DNA of 64,000 nucleotides from Metabacillus malikii (GCF_030813355.1 NZ_JAUSUD010000003.1:248001-312000); one strand, 5' to 3'; shown: positions 38,516-47,477, numbered from the stretch's first letter. The notes: generated by a model from the sequence alone, not told the origin. Program-made: numbers and translations.

Positions 38516-39523
38516 CTATGGTTGACTTGTTCTTTTATATTGATTTATATAATTAAATCCGACAAATTTTTTATTTTGTTCATCCCATAGACGGAACTTT
38601 AATGACTTTAGACTGGTCCAAAGAGTAATCGTAGGTACCTGTTGGAGCGGTTCGGTATGATTGTGTACCTCTTCTAACTTGTAGTTAGGGACCCTTGGGC
38701 TTAAATGATGAACATGGTGATAGCCGATATTACCTGTTAACCATTGCAAGAGCTTCGGAAGTTTGTAAAAAGAGCTTCCTTCAACAGCAGCTAATACAAA
38801 ATTCCACTCTTCATTGTGCTCAAAATAAGAATCTTCAAAGGTATGCTGTACATAAAATAACCAAATGCCTAAAGTTCCTGAAATTAAGAAGATTGGTCCC
38901 TGTACTAATAAGAATGCTTTAACCCCAATGACAAGACATACTAGCCCTCCAACGAGAAGGATTAGAAAATTAGTCAAATATGTGTTTAAACGTTCTTTCC
39001 TTTTAGCACCTTTTTTATTGAAACGGTTCATAATGAGAAACACATAAATTGGTCCTAAACCAAACATGACAAATGGATTACGATAGATGCGGTATGCGAT
39101 TTTTTTCCAAGTAGACGCTGCTAAATATTCATCTACAGTAAGCACCCAAATATCACCGGTACCGCGTTTATCTAAATTACTGCTAGTTGCATGGTGAATC
39201 GAGTGGTCATGTTGCCATTGACTATATGGGAATAACGTGAGTACACCAGTAAGTGTACCAAGTACTTTATTTGCTGTCCGATTTTTGAAAAACGAGTAAT
39301 GACAACAATCGTGAAAAATGATGAAAACCCGAACTAAAAATCCTGCCGCAACGACAGATATTGCTAATGTTAAAACGTAAGAAACCGATAGACTGAGGTA
39401 AGCTAAAATCCATAGAAGAAAATACGGTCCTAACGTATTGATAAGCTGTATAATACTTGCCTTTGTGTTCGCTTTTTCAAAGGGAGCAACTTGCTTCCGT
39501 AATTGTTTTGTTGAAATTGTCAT
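38516..39523 (-). CDS. des: Acyl-lipid desaturase
   Basis: 335 residues from ATG 39523 (AAAGGAACG upstream; the frame to 39613 is unsupported and runs through the promoter). Three histidine boxes of membrane di-iron desaturases are visible: HDCCHYS, HDHSIHH and HHVHH. About four membrane segments. By family it inserts a cis double bond in membrane phospholipid acyl chains, as Bacillus subtilis Des (delta-5). DesR-type dyads and a sigma-A promoter lie upstream, and desK/desR follow. Confidence 0.9.
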   Translation of the reverse strand: MTISTKQLRKQVAPFEKANTKASIIQLINTLGPYFLLWILAYLSLSVSYVLTLAISVVAAGFLVRVFIIFHDCCHYSFFKNRTANKVLGTLTGVLTLFPYSQWQHDHSIHHATSSNLDKRGTGDIWVLTVDEYLAASTWKKIAYRIYRNPFVMFGLGPIYVFLIMNRFNKKGAKRKERLNTYLTNFLILLVGGLVCLVIGVKAFLLVQGPIFLISGTLGIWLFYVQHTFEDSYFEHNEEWNFVLAAVEGSSFYKLPKLLQWLTGNIGYHHVHHLSPRVPNYKLEEVHNHTEPLQQVPTITLWTSLKSLKFRLWDEQNKKFVGFNYINQYKRTSQP

Positions 39524-39538
39524 TGTTTCGTTCCTTTC

Positions 39539-39567
39539 ACTATAAGGTAATTCAAGTATAAGTGTAA
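39539..39567 (-). promoter_or_regulatory. des promoter
   Basis: On the minus strand, TTACAC (-35, 39562-39567) and TATAGT (-10, 39539-39544) are 17 bp apart, 15 bp before the des start codon. A weak -35 suits activator dependence. Confidence 0.55.
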
Positions 39568-39591
39568 GAAAAAAGGATGTGTAGACATAGC

Positions 39592-39621
39592 TGTCATGAG
39601 TCAGGTATGACATTTGTCATA
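39592..39621. promoter_or_regulatory. Candidate DesR operator
   Basis: A perfect dyad TATGACA-TT-TGTCATA (39606-39621) plus a TGTCATGA half-dyad (39592-39599) lie just upstream of the -35 box of des, resembling the tandem TCAT/ATGA sites reported for DesR. Confidence 0.65.
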
Positions 39622-39722
39622 TAGGGGTTTGCTGGTGCTATAAGGTTAGTGATAGTTTAACCATTTCAGGAAAATTTATGAAATAATATATAGTGAAAAT
39701 AAAACTGCAAAATAAGGAATCA

Positions 39723-39782
39723 GGACTGTTTTTGTAAACATTGTTGCCTTTTACTGAGTTGTTTTTTTGGGGAGGTCTTCTC
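39723..39782. mobile_element. Truncated left arm of the MITE-like element, copy E
   Basis: GGACTGTTTTTGTAAACATT then GTTGCCTTTTACTGAGTTG matches the left arms of copies B and C; similarity ends near 39782, with no right arm. It sits ~140 bp before the ECF sigma gene. Confidence 0.65.
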
Positions 39783-39921
39783 CTATATAAACAGTAATTA
39801 TGAGTTTCTTTTATACAATGATAAATAATAGAATTAGAGAAAAATAATATGAATATGAAATTTGTGAAACCTTATGTCGTTCCAAATTACTCTAATTAGT
39901 GAGAGGAGGGAAAAGAAGCGA

Positions 39922-40464
39922 ATGAAACATGATATACAGACTGTTAAAAGGGCGATTAATGGAGATGCTCATGCATTTGAACAATTACTTTTTGAAGAGG
40001 AAAAAATGCTATATTACAAGGCTTTATCTTATGTAGGGAAAAAAGAAGAGGCATTGGATGCAATTCAAGAGACAGCGTACAAAGCTTTTCTTTCAATTGG
40101 ACAACTGAGAAACCCAGAGTATTTTTCCACTTGGTTAGTTAAAATTCTAATTCGGGAATGCTATCGGGTTTTAAGAGAGAGAGACCAAATGATTCCATAT
40201 GAGGAAAGCGAACTGCTAAAAAGGCTAGACAGTAAGCAGGAAGATGAGCTAGATTCCTTCCATTTAAGTGAGGCATTATCAAGGTTGAACTCTTCCTACC
40301 AAACATCGATCATCTTATATTACTATCATGACCTTACGATTAAGGATATATCTGAGATTATGGAGAAACCGGTTAGTACGGTAAAAACGAATTTACGGAG
40401 AGCACGGAAAAAGTTAAAAATTGAATTAGAAAGGAGTTATCATTTAAATGAAAAGGTCACATAA
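39922..40464 (+). CDS. ECF-type RNA polymerase sigma factor
   Basis: 180 residues. ATG 39922 lies after GAGGAGGG; the frame from 39874 adds an unlikely leader. Region 2 (HAFEQLLFEEEKMLYYKALS, then EALDAIQETAYKAF) and region 4 (LSRLNSSYQTSIILYYYHD, then MEKPVSTVKTNLRRARKKL) are complete. The gene overlaps the following anti-sigma gene by 17 bp, typical of ECF pairs. No convincing autoregulated ECF promoter was seen. The group is close to Bacillus SigV/ECF30-like factors, but assignment is uncertain. Confidence 0.9.
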   Translation: MKHDIQTVKRAINGDAHAFEQLLFEEEKMLYYKALSYVGKKEEALDAIQETAYKAFLSIGQLRNPEYFSTWLVKILIRECYRVLRERDQMIPYEESELLKRLDSKQEDELDSFHLSEALSRLNSSYQTSIILYYYHDLTIKDISEIMEKPVSTVKTNLRRARKKLKIELERSYHLNEKVT

Positions 40465-41524
40465 TTGTTCAGAGGAGTTTCCGCAAGACCAAATTCGTTT
40501 AGCTATTCGGTCAGGAATTGAGAAAGCTCAAGAGCAGGTAAATGCACCATCACATAAAAAAATAAATATGAAAAGAAAAGTGATTTATTCTTTATGCAGT
40601 GCGGCAGCGATAGTTGGAATTTTGATTGGTTCCTCATACTTTTCTCCGGCTTTAGCAAAAAGTTTGTCACAAATACCGATAATCGGTTCTGTTTTCGGAA
40701 ATTCTGACCTACTTACTTTAAAACAAGCACAAGAAAATGGGTTGACGTCTGAAATAGGTGACACAAAGAAAGTTAATGGCATATCGGTTACGCTTGCTGA
40801 AATATTATATGACCAAAATAATATTTCAATTGGGCTCTATATTGAAACGGATAAAGAGCTTGGAGATCATTATTTTGGGGCAGGAATGGACTATACGATT
40901 AACGGAAAGTCACCTGCTAGTTCAACAGGTAGTTACGGTGAGGAACTACTTACGACAACAACACGGACAGCTATTCAAGAAATAAATGTTACTGATGATA
41001 TGCCAGACAAGTTTGAACTAGGATTAATTCTTTACGGAGAGAATGGCGAGAAATGGTATTTCTCAACTCCTATTGAAAAAATATCGAACATTTCTAAAGT
41101 ACCTGTTCAACATACACAATCTGTTGATGGCTTGAACCTTACTGTAACAGATATGTCTTTTAGTAAAACAGGTATAAGTATCGCCTATAAGAGTTCTGAA
41201 AAGGAAACAGATTTTGAATTAAGTCGAGGCGGAAATATTGACTTCATGGTAGTTGACCAAAACGGTAATGAAATAACTGGACACTCTGGCGGGGCATCTG
41301 GTGAAAAAATAAAGGATAGAATTGTGTTCAAGAGTAGTAAGCATTTTGATCCTGTTGATTCGACTGTCACAGAATTAACGATTACACCTTATATCGTTAT
41401 TCCTTCTGAAGGGGGAAGCGTGGAGATCGATGAAAATGGCAAAGAAAAAGAATTAGAATTTAAAGGGAACTTGATACAACCAATTGAGTTTGCTTCCTTT
41501 AAAGTAAAAGTGCCAAAACAGTAA
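40448..41524 (+). CDS. DUF4179-type membrane anti-sigma factor
   Basis: 358 residues. A short cytoplasmic N-terminus (~45 residues) is followed by one TM (residues ~48-70). Then comes an extracellular DUF4179-like domain beginning KSLSQIPIIGSVFGNSD and a second beta-rich domain (DUF5643-like, from ~215). The layout and the 17-bp overlap with the sigma gene indicate that it holds the sigma factor at the membrane until an envelope signal arrives. The signal is unknown. Confidence 0.82.
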   Translation: MKRSHNCSEEFPQDQIRLAIRSGIEKAQEQVNAPSHKKINMKRKVIYSLCSAAAIVGILIGSSYFSPALAKSLSQIPIIGSVFGNSDLLTLKQAQENGLTSEIGDTKKVNGISVTLAEILYDQNNISIGLYIETDKELGDHYFGAGMDYTINGKSPASSTGSYGEELLTTTTRTAIQEINVTDDMPDKFELGLILYGENGEKWYFSTPIEKISNISKVPVQHTQSVDGLNLTVTDMSFSKTGISIAYKSSEKETDFELSRGGNIDFMVVDQNGNEITGHSGGASGEKIKDRIVFKSSKHFDPVDSTVTELTITPYIVIPSEGGSVEIDENGKEKELEFKGNLIQPIEFASFKVKVPKQ

Positions 41525-41620
41525 GTTGGTAAGTTAGGTAAATACCATCATAAGATTGTTTTGCTATATGTACAAACATTCGTTAGCTAATAAGATTTAA
41601 GTTTGTATTCACTAATCATG

Positions 41621-41660
41621 AACAAGGTAATGTGTTTTATATGCATTACCTTTGTTTGTA
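41621..41660 (+). terminator. Terminator after the sigma/anti-sigma pair
   Basis: AAGGTAATG pairs with CATTACCTT (9 bp), then TTGTTTGT. Confidence 0.6.
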
Positions 41661-41767
41661 TTTACACAAATGTCTATAAAAAATATCCTATTCGGCTATT
41701 CATCCTCTTTTCTAGCATTGCTAAAAACTAACAAAAATTGTTAAAATATAGAGAGAGGTGATGGATA

Positions 41768-42226
41768 ATTGATAAAATAAAAACATTAATAGTCAGCTTC
41801 GTTATAGTCGGAGGATTAATTGCTTGTATTACTTTTTTTGAAATACTTGTAATTAGATTACTAGGCTTACAATTTCATTCATTTCGTGACTTGTTCATAT
41901 TTATTGTTTCGTATGTTCTTCTCGAAATTCCGCTCTCGATGATTACAGGTGCAATACCAAAAGTATTGAAATCTTTTGGAATGATTAAAACGAGTAAAGG
42001 AATCGTGCCATTTATTTTAGATATATCTCTTACATTTGGATTAATTGTCGTGCTTGATACTGTAATGGAGGGAATTGAGTTTTCTTGGTACGGGTCACTA
42101 CTATTTGCACTGTTCACAGGTTTTATAAGCATGAAATTAAAAAAGGCTGATGATGAACCTCCGATGATAGATAGTGAGGAATTCAAGGAAATCGGAAATC
42201 GTCTACTAGAAAAAAAGAAAACATGA
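41768..42226 (+). CDS. YrvL-like membrane protein with non-canonical start or frameshift
   Basis: The frame encodes ~152 residues of a YrvL-type membrane protein: TM1 (IVSFVIVGGLIACITFFEIL), FRDLFIFIVSYVLLEIPLSM, VLKSFGMIKTSKGIVPFILD and two more TMs. No ATG/GTG/TTG precedes TM1 in frame. The site GAGAGGTGAT (41753-41762) is 5 bp from an in-frame ATT. TTG at 41769 is one frame off and meets a stop after three codons. Either ATT is the start, as known for infC, or one A was lost from the A-run at 41774-41777. YrvL in B. subtilis affects sigma-X and oxalate decarboxylase expression, by my memory. Confidence 0.65.
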   Translation: MDKIKTLIVSFVIVGGLIACITFFEILVIRLLGLQFHSFRDLFIFIVSYVLLEIPLSMITGAIPKVLKSFGMIKTSKGIVPFILDISLTFGLIVVLDTVMEGIEFSWYGSLLFALFTGFISMKLKKADDEPPMIDSEEFKEIGNRLLEKKKT

Positions 42227-42247
42227 ACAGTATAATCTACGAAAAGT

Positions 42248-42279
42248 AAAAGGTGACCCGGTTGAATCACCTTTTGTTT
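42248..42279. terminator. Bidirectional terminator between yrvL-like and lipase genes
   Basis: AAAAGGTGA pairs with TCACCTTTT over a 10-base loop, with T/A runs on both sides. Confidence 0.75.
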
Positions 42280-42283
42280 GTAC

Positions 42284-42898
42284 CTATTCTTGAAGTGCTG
42301 TTTTAATTAAGCTGTTTACTTGATAGCTAGATAAAAGCCCGATATGAGAAACTCCGCGAATCTCAATATTATTTGCACCATAAAGCTTTGATAAATACGG
42401 CCTTACGATATAGTCACTTGTTGAATAAATAGAAGTTGTGTCAATTCCTTGAGGAGCTACTCTAGTTGTCAGCTGGTTCGCACCACCTAATGTAACTAGC
42501 TTGTCAACTTTTGAGGCACCGCCTTTGTTTAAGATGTAATAAAGGCTGTTTGCTCCACCCATGCTATGTGCGACAATATTTACTTTCGTACTTCCAGTTT
42601 GACTTAATACGTTATCAACAAAGCGTTGAATAGCTGCTGAATTCAATTCCTGGTGACCTTGCTTACTCGGTAAATCGATGGCATAAAGCTCATTACTAGC
42701 CCAGCCTTGTGTACGTAAATACCCTTTAATAAGTGCAAAGTTTGAATCTGATCCAGTTAGCCCATGAACAAAGACAACTGGAGTTTTCGTCGTTTGAACT
42801 GCTGCACTCGCTTTTGCCGGTTGGAAGTGTAAAGATAGTGCAAAGAACAAAGTAAAACTTAAAAGTAACATTCCAAGAGATTTGATTTTTCTCATCAT
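42284..42898 (-). CDS. Secreted Bacillus-type lipase (family I.4-like)
   Basis: 204 residues. GAGGAGG precedes tandem ATGs (42898, 42895). A Sec signal peptide ends near AKASA at residue ~33. The mature enzyme is a minimal alpha/beta hydrolase without lid. The nucleophile elbow is AHSMGG, with Ala replacing the usual first Gly as in B. subtilis LipA. The probable Asp is in STSDYIV and His in GVSHIGLL. It hydrolyses triglycerides or esters outside the cell. It is a single gene. Confidence 0.92.
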   Translation of the reverse strand: MMRKIKSLGMLLLSFTLFFALSLHFQPAKASAAVQTTKTPVVFVHGLTGSDSNFALIKGYLRTQGWASNELYAIDLPSKQGHQELNSAAIQRFVDNVLSQTGSTKVNIVAHSMGGANSLYYILNKGGASKVDKLVTLGGANQLTTRVAPQGIDTTSIYSTSDYIVRPYLSKLYGANNIEIRGVSHIGLLSSYQVNSLIKTALQE

Positions 42899-43308
42899 TA
42901 ATCCTCCTCTAATAAACATAACTAGTCTAGTAGACGTACCTACTATTAATCTCTACCACTGTTTAACATAGAAGTTACTAATCTGCTTTTAATAATTGGT
43001 ATACCAAATAAAACGATTAATTAATCTACTAACATCATAATTGGGCTTGTAAGTATTTGTCAAAATAAACATGAAAAATAAGCGATTAAACCTAATATAT
43101 ATTAAAATGACGCCTTAATATTAGGAATTAAGAAGGAAAATATCTAGAAAAAAACTATATAGAGATAGTTAAACAATTGAAGGAGAGTATATGGTAGGAG
43201 GGTTAATCTACTATAATTTGTAGTAAAGTGTAATCCTTCTAGATAAATTAGTAGAATAAATTGAACAGTCCATTACGAGTTTAATATTATTAACATGTAG
43301 TTTACAAC

Positions 43309-43331
43309 AAAAAAGACCTCAATTAAGAGGC
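43309..43331 (-). terminator. Terminator after the membrane-protein/Xre pair
   Basis: On the minus strand CCTC-TTAATT-GAGG is followed by TCTTTTTT. The stem is short. The rest of the 450-bp gap 42899-43348 is AT-rich and shows nothing I can name. Confidence 0.5.
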
Positions 43332-43348
43332 TGTATACATTATCGTTT

Positions 43349-43642
43349 TTAGTAATTACTGCGATGTTTATTTACAAAGGTAAAAACAGTACCGAAAACG
43401 CTTATCGAAAGGATAAAGTATAATAATAAATCTGGTAGAGAAGTAGTTGGGACTACATCACATAAGTGAAGGACAACTAGTAGAATAATTCCTAAATATA
43501 ATAAATTGTACAGTGTACTATTTGTTTTAAGTTGTATTTCTTTGCCTCTTTCATCATTTCCTTCATCACTCGATTGAAATTTCATCACATACATTTGGCT
43601 TAGAAAAATGATTGCGATAAACAATATTTTTAGCAAGAGCAT
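43349..43642 (-). CDS. Small membrane protein paired with an Xre regulator
   Basis: 97 residues. Three hydrophobic segments (~2-20, 44-63, 70-90) flank a charged loop (SSDEGNDERGKEIQ). It lies 2 bp after the Xre gene, so the pair is one unit. Such two-gene modules are common in Bacillus and of unknown role, the regulator presumably controlling the membrane protein. Confidence 0.68.
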   Translation of the reverse strand: MLLLKILFIAIIFLSQMYVMKFQSSDEGNDERGKEIQLKTNSTLYNLLYLGIILLVVLHLCDVVPTTSLPDLLLYFILSISVFGTVFTFVNKHRSNY

Positions 43643-43644
43643 CT

Positions 43645-43848
43645 TTACAACTCCTCCTTATAATCAAAAACTTCTGGTAATGGTTTTTCGAAGGCATTGG
43701 CTATTTTAAAGGCAAGAATCAAGGATGGGTTATATTTGTTCTTTTCTAGAGTTGCGATAGTTTGGCGACTAACACCAACCTTTTTGGCAAGTTGCTCCTG
43801 AGTCCAGCCTTTTTCTGCTCGAAATTGAACTAATTTGTTAGATAACAA
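43645..43848 (-). CDS. Xre-family HTH regulator
   Basis: 67 residues, almost only the [23 protein letters not shown] then [15 protein letters not shown], with a short tail [14 protein letters not shown]. It resembles YozG/YgzD-type stand-alone repressors. Nested palindromes at 43871-43913 directly upstream are its probable operator. Confidence 0.9.
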   Translation of the reverse strand: MLSNKLVQFRAEKGWTQEQLAKKVGVSRQTIATLEKNKYNPSLILAFKIANAFEKPLPEVFDYKEEL

Positions 43849-43870
43849 ATAGCATCACCTCTTATAATTG

Positions 43871-43913
43871 ATTGTAATATATTTTTTACAATTTGTAAAA
43901 CATTTCTTACAAT
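43871..43913. promoter_or_regulatory. Nested palindromic operator upstream of the Xre gene
   Basis: The inner dyad is TTTTACA-ATT-TGTAAAA (43884-43900). An outer pair is ATTGTAA (43871-43877) and TTACAAT (43907-43913). All four half-sites share TTACA/TGTAA, suggesting cooperative binding and autorepression. Confidence 0.6.
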
Positions 43914-44070
43914 ATTTTCGTGCTGATTTTTGAAGGAATTCATTTTTTAATGACTTTAAGTTTAAATGGATGTGTTATCAAACCTTCTCTATAACGGTTT
44001 ATTTATAGAGCTCAAACTAGGTAAAGTTTCAAATTAGAAGTATACATTGTTTGATATATAGAGCACATAA

Positions 44071-44131
44071 AAAAAAGATTGTCTCAATTGTGGCTAATTC
44101 CAAAAACTAGCCTATAAAAGGGACAATCTAT
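44071..44131 (-). terminator. Terminator after the chemoreceptor gene
   Basis: On the minus strand AGATTGTCCC...GAGACAATCT encloses an inner TAGGCTAG/TAGCC stem and runs into T8. Confidence 0.7.
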
Positions 44132-44146
44132 TAGTACGATTGATAT

Positions 44147-45619
44147 TTATTTAAATTCGTCTTTAATTTTTATAGCATCTGTTACGAGTGTATCCATAAT
44201 CTGTGTAGTCTGTTGATTGCTTGCTGTTAATGTTTCGACAGTTGTACTCATTTCTTGAATACTTGAGCTTGCTTGGGCAATAATCGCTGCCAAATCATTT
44301 GTTGAGCTTTCAACTTCACCAGACTGCCCTTTCACTTGCTCGGCAAGATTCGTAAAGTCTTTTAAACTGTCTTCAAGCTTATGGAGTGTAGCGTATATTT
44401 GTTCAAAGTAACCAGTTACTTCATTTGTTGAAGAAACACTATTATGAATCATTTCACTACTAGATTCGAGCTTTTCAATTGCTTCATGGTTACTTTTATT
44501 TAACTCTGTAAGATTTGAGGAAATGTTTGCTGTAGCTTGGCCGGTTAGTACAGCTAATTTGCGAATTTCTTCAGCTACAACAGCAAATCCTTTACCAGCT
44601 TCTCCAGCACGTGCTGCTTCAATAGATGCATTCAGAGCTAAAAGGTTCGTTTGTTCAGTGATTTGTTTAATTGTTCCAGCAAATGAATTTGTTTCAGAGA
44701 TTCGTTCATTTAATATATTAAATGTTTTATTAACTTGAACAATGATTTCCTCTAACTGATGAATATTTTGTTGTAAAGTTTGGATGGTATGTTTGCCTGC
44801 ATTTGTTAATTTACTAGCTTCTGTTGATTCATTGTATAATTCATTCGATTGTTGATGGATGTTTTCGATATTTATTTTCGTATCATTTGTATGCTGAGCA
44901 ATATCTGAAATCTGGTTTGACTGTGACTGACTGCCAATAGCAATTTCATTTATTGAAGCAGCCATTTCATGTTGTTGTCCGATATTCAGTTGCAATTCCT
45001 TATTTACTGATTCCATATTATCAATCAACTTTGTCACATTAGCTTCAAGTGCAAGCTTTTGTTGTTCCTTCTTAAACGCTTCTTCGTCAGATGATTTAAG
45101 AAGTTCTTCGAGACGATCTGTTTGTTTTTCAGATAAACGGATAACATATATAAAAGTAACGCCAATTAGGAAGTAAACGAGAATACTATAGCTAAATTGA
45201 ATATCTATGAAGCTTTCTTCACCTACAAGGTTATTGGTAATCAAAACGATGAAACCGAGTATATATCCATAAAGGAATACTATCCGATTAAGGTGAATGG
45301 CTGCATAAATCGCTAGGTAAAAGGTAATGAACGTAATCGCGATTGAATGGCCCGAAGTAACAACAAACAGGATATTGGAAACTGCAACGATTGTTAAATT
45401 AATATATGGTAGGGGTTTGATTTTGTCTAATTTTACTTGTAATAAGCCGTAAAAGAATAGTAGTAGAAAAATATCTAATCCATAAAAAGTACTTGCTTGT
45501 ACATCTCCCTTAAAAATAGATAAAAGCAGCCCGGATCCTAGAGAAAAAACCATTGTTAACAGCATTAATGTATTTTTCTTTCGAGCATCCGTCCATTTCA
45601 TTTGCTCTATAGTATTCAT
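44147..45619 (-). CDS. Six-TM chemoreceptor-like protein without HAMP
   Basis: 490 residues. ATG 45619 follows GGGAGG at ~8 bases; the frame to 45652 is unsupported. About six TMs occupy residues ~18-185 with only short loops. A coiled segment and an MCP signalling domain follow, with the hairpin tip [20 protein letters not shown] intact. There is no extracellular sensor and no HAMP, so the stimulus is likely in or at the membrane. A related layout occurs at 49533, with a different TM sequence. Confidence 0.85.
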   Translation of the reverse strand: MNTIEQMKWTDARKKNTLMLLTMVFSLGSGLLLSIFKGDVQASTFYGLDIFLLLFFYGLLQVKLDKIKPLPYINLTIVAVSNILFVVTSGHSIAITFITFYLAIYAAIHLNRIVFLYGYILGFIVLITNNLVGEESFIDIQFSYSILVYFLIGVTFIYVIRLSEKQTDRLEELLKSSDEEAFKKEQQKLALEANVTKLIDNMESVNKELQLNIGQQHEMAASINEIAIGSQSQSNQISDIAQHTNDTKINIENIHQQSNELYNESTEASKLTNAGKHTIQTLQQNIHQLEEIIVQVNKTFNILNERISETNSFAGTIKQITEQTNLLALNASIEAARAGEAGKGFAVVAEEIRKLAVLTGQATANISSNLTELNKSNHEAIEKLESSSEMIHNSVSSTNEVTGYFEQIYATLHKLEDSLKDFTNLAEQVKGQSGEVESSTNDLAAIIAQASSSIQEMSTTVETLTASNQQTTQIMDTLVTDAIKIKDEFK

Positions 45620-45734
45620 AGGTAGGCCTCCCGAAAAGTCGAAATTTGTCATTTATATCATTATATAGTTCAAAAGTAATAAATACAATTAAAATATTAC
45701 TAGTAAAAAGTGCAAGAAACTTAAGGAGGTAATC

Positions 45735-46496
45735 ATGAAAAAAGTTGTCATGATTGGTGGATCAGGTACGATTGGTACAATCTTAACAATAGGATTAACA
45801 GGGAAATATGACCTGTACATTTTAGATAAAAAGCAACCGAAAGAACCAGTAACATACATTGATGTTGACGCAACAAATCATCAGCAGCTTCTCGAAGCGA
45901 TCCCGAAGGATACTGACGTGTTAGTCAATTTATTAACTATTAAAAAGAACGATGACCTTGAGAACGTTGACAATTTTCAGCAAATGACCAATATTCATTT
46001 TGTCTCTTCGTTTTACATATTACATGCTGCGGTCACATTAGGAATCCCAAAAGTTGTTTTTGCAAGCAGCAACCATACGACTGATTATTATGAAGAGAAT
46101 GGTCGTTCAACTTTAGGGAGAGAAATTACAATAGAAGATTATCCACTCTCAAAAGGGTTGTACGGTGTCCTTAAAATAGCGTCAGAAAATATTGGTCATA
46201 TTTTTGCACATGATAATGATTTGTCAGTTATTAATTTGCGGATAGGCAGTGTGCATCAAGAGGAGAAACTTGCAGTACATGAGGATGAACGTTTAACGCA
46301 CACACTTTTATCACATAATGACACCGTTAAATTATTTGATCTGGCGATTCAATCAACAGTTAAGTATGGAACCTATTATGGAGTATCTCATAATAAACAA
46401 AAACCTTGGTCTACTGAAAACACATGGAGAGAGTTAGGGTTTGTGTCGAGTGTAAATGCTGATGTAGTAAAAAAAGATAAGGATAGCAAATTTTGA
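45735..46496 (+). CDS. NAD(P)-dependent epimerase/dehydratase-family protein, uronate dehydrogenase-like
   Basis: 253 residues, AAGGAGG upstream. The extended SDR dinucleotide motif GGSGTIG is at residues 8-14, and DVDATN, VVFASSNHTTDYYE and the active-site YGVLK (near 150) follow. The SSNH and short length recall uronate dehydrogenases, which oxidise galacturonate or glucuronate. That would suit a pectin degrader, but the gene is far from the pectin region and the substrate remains open. Confidence 0.75.
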   Translation: MKKVVMIGGSGTIGTILTIGLTGKYDLYILDKKQPKEPVTYIDVDATNHQQLLEAIPKDTDVLVNLLTIKKNDDLENVDNFQQMTNIHFVSSFYILHAAVTLGIPKVVFASSNHTTDYYEENGRSTLGREITIEDYPLSKGLYGVLKIASENIGHIFAHDNDLSVINLRIGSVHQEEKLAVHEDERLTHTLLSHNDTVKLFDLAIQSTVKYGTYYGVSHNKQKPWSTENTWRELGFVSSVNADVVKKDKDSKF

Positions 46497-46504
46497 ACAT
46501 GTAA

Positions 46505-46533
46505 TAGACACAATTAACAACTAGGAGTATAAT
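46505..46533 (+). promoter_or_regulatory. Promoter of the riboswitch-terC unit
   Basis: TAGACA (46505-46510) and TATAAT (46528-46533) are exactly 17 bp apart, 38 bp before the aptamer. Confidence 0.7.
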
Positions 46534-46570
46534 AATGACTATCCTAAAATTGATACATAACTTCCACCGT

Positions 46571-46678
46571 AAAGGGGAGTAGCGTCAGAATTTTATTCTG
46601 AAACAAAGTCGTCAATACATGAACCGTGAGTTCATCGGCTTTGTTGGCATATACATTGTGCTTAGCGAGACCTTTGCC
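46571..46678 (+). ncRNA. yybP-ykoY (Mn2+) riboswitch
   Basis: The aptamer hallmarks are present: AAAGGGGAGTAGCG at the 5' side, GAAACAAAGTCGTCAATACA, CGGCTTTGTTGGCATA, and GCGAGACCTTTGCC closing the P1-side. A terminator overlaps the 3' end. In this class metal binding favours read-through, so Mn2+ should induce the TerC gene downstream. Confidence 0.92.
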
Positions 46679-46709
46679 AAAACACTTGGCAATAGGTCTC
46701 TTTCTTTTT
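46667..46709 (+). terminator. Expression-platform terminator of the riboswitch
   Basis: GAGACC/GGTCTC and TGCCAA/TTGGCA form one stem whose 5' strand uses aptamer bases. It is followed by TTTCTTTTT. Confidence 0.85.
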
Positions 46710-46793
46710 GTCTTTAGGTATAGAAGTTAATTTTTTTGGGGGCTATAAGAAAGAAATAACTTATAGCAAATTACTACAAGGAGGTTTTGTATT

Positions 46794-47477
46794 ATGGAAT
46801 TTTTCACTGCACTCTTATCTATTATTATTATCGATTTAGTGTTGGCTGGAGATAATGCCATCTTAATTGGACTCGCAGCTAGAAATTTACCAAAGGATCA
46901 ACAAAAGAAGGTTATTCTATGGGGTTCGTTAGGAGCCATCATCATTAGGATTATCGCAACTTTAGCAGTAGTTTGGCTGTTGGAAGTCCCAGGATTACAT
47001 CTTGTAGGTGGTCTATTACTTGTCATCATAGCTTATAAACTACTTGTTGATGATGATGACCACGGTGATGTGAAAGCCGGAGATAACTTTTGGGCTGCGA
47101 TCCGTACGGTTATTATTGCCGATGCATTAATGGGGTTAGATAATGTTTTGGCAGTAGCCGGTGCTTCACACGGAAATATGTTATTAGTAGTTATTGGCCT
47201 ATTAGTATCCGTACCTGTTGTGATGTGGGGTAGTACGATTATATTGAAATGGATTGACAGATTTCCGATTATTATTACAATCGGTGCGGCTATCCTTGCT
47301 TGGACAGCTTCTAAAATGATTGTTGGCGAACATTTCCTAAGCAGTTTGTTTGCTAATGGTTTTGTAAAATATGGCTTTGAAATTGTTGTAGTCGCTGCAG
47401 TCGTTCTCGGTGGTACTTATGCAAAACGAAAAGCGATTAGTAAAAAGGAAGAAGCAGTATTGTTAAAGGCGGAATAA
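46794..47477 (+). CDS. TerC-family (YjbE/YkoY-type) manganese exporter
   Basis: 227 residues, AAGGAGG upstream. Seven or so TMs. The two TerC signature repeats with acidic residues are DLVLAGDNAILIGLAARNLP near residue 14 and DALMGLDNVLAVAGASHGN near residue 105, typical metal-path residues in LysE-superfamily carriers. TerC proteins export Mn2+ or metallate secreted enzymes. The Mn2+ riboswitch directly upstream supports a Mn role. Confidence 0.9.
   Translation: MEFFTALLSIIIIDLVLAGDNAILIGLAARNLPKDQQKKVILWGSLGAIIIRIIATLAVVWLLEVPGLHLVGGLLLVIIAYKLLVDDDDHGDVKAGDNFWAAIRTVIIADALMGLDNVLAVAGASHGNMLLVVIGLLVSVPVVMWGSTIILKWIDRFPIIITIGAAILAWTASKMIVGEHFLSSLFANGFVKYGFEIVVVAAVVLGGTYAKRKAISKKEEAVLLKAE

Noticed and set aside
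39866-39890. TGAAAC as an ECF -35 for autoregulation of the sigma gene
   Set aside because: No CGTC-like -10 stands at the right distance; the nearby CGTT is far too close.
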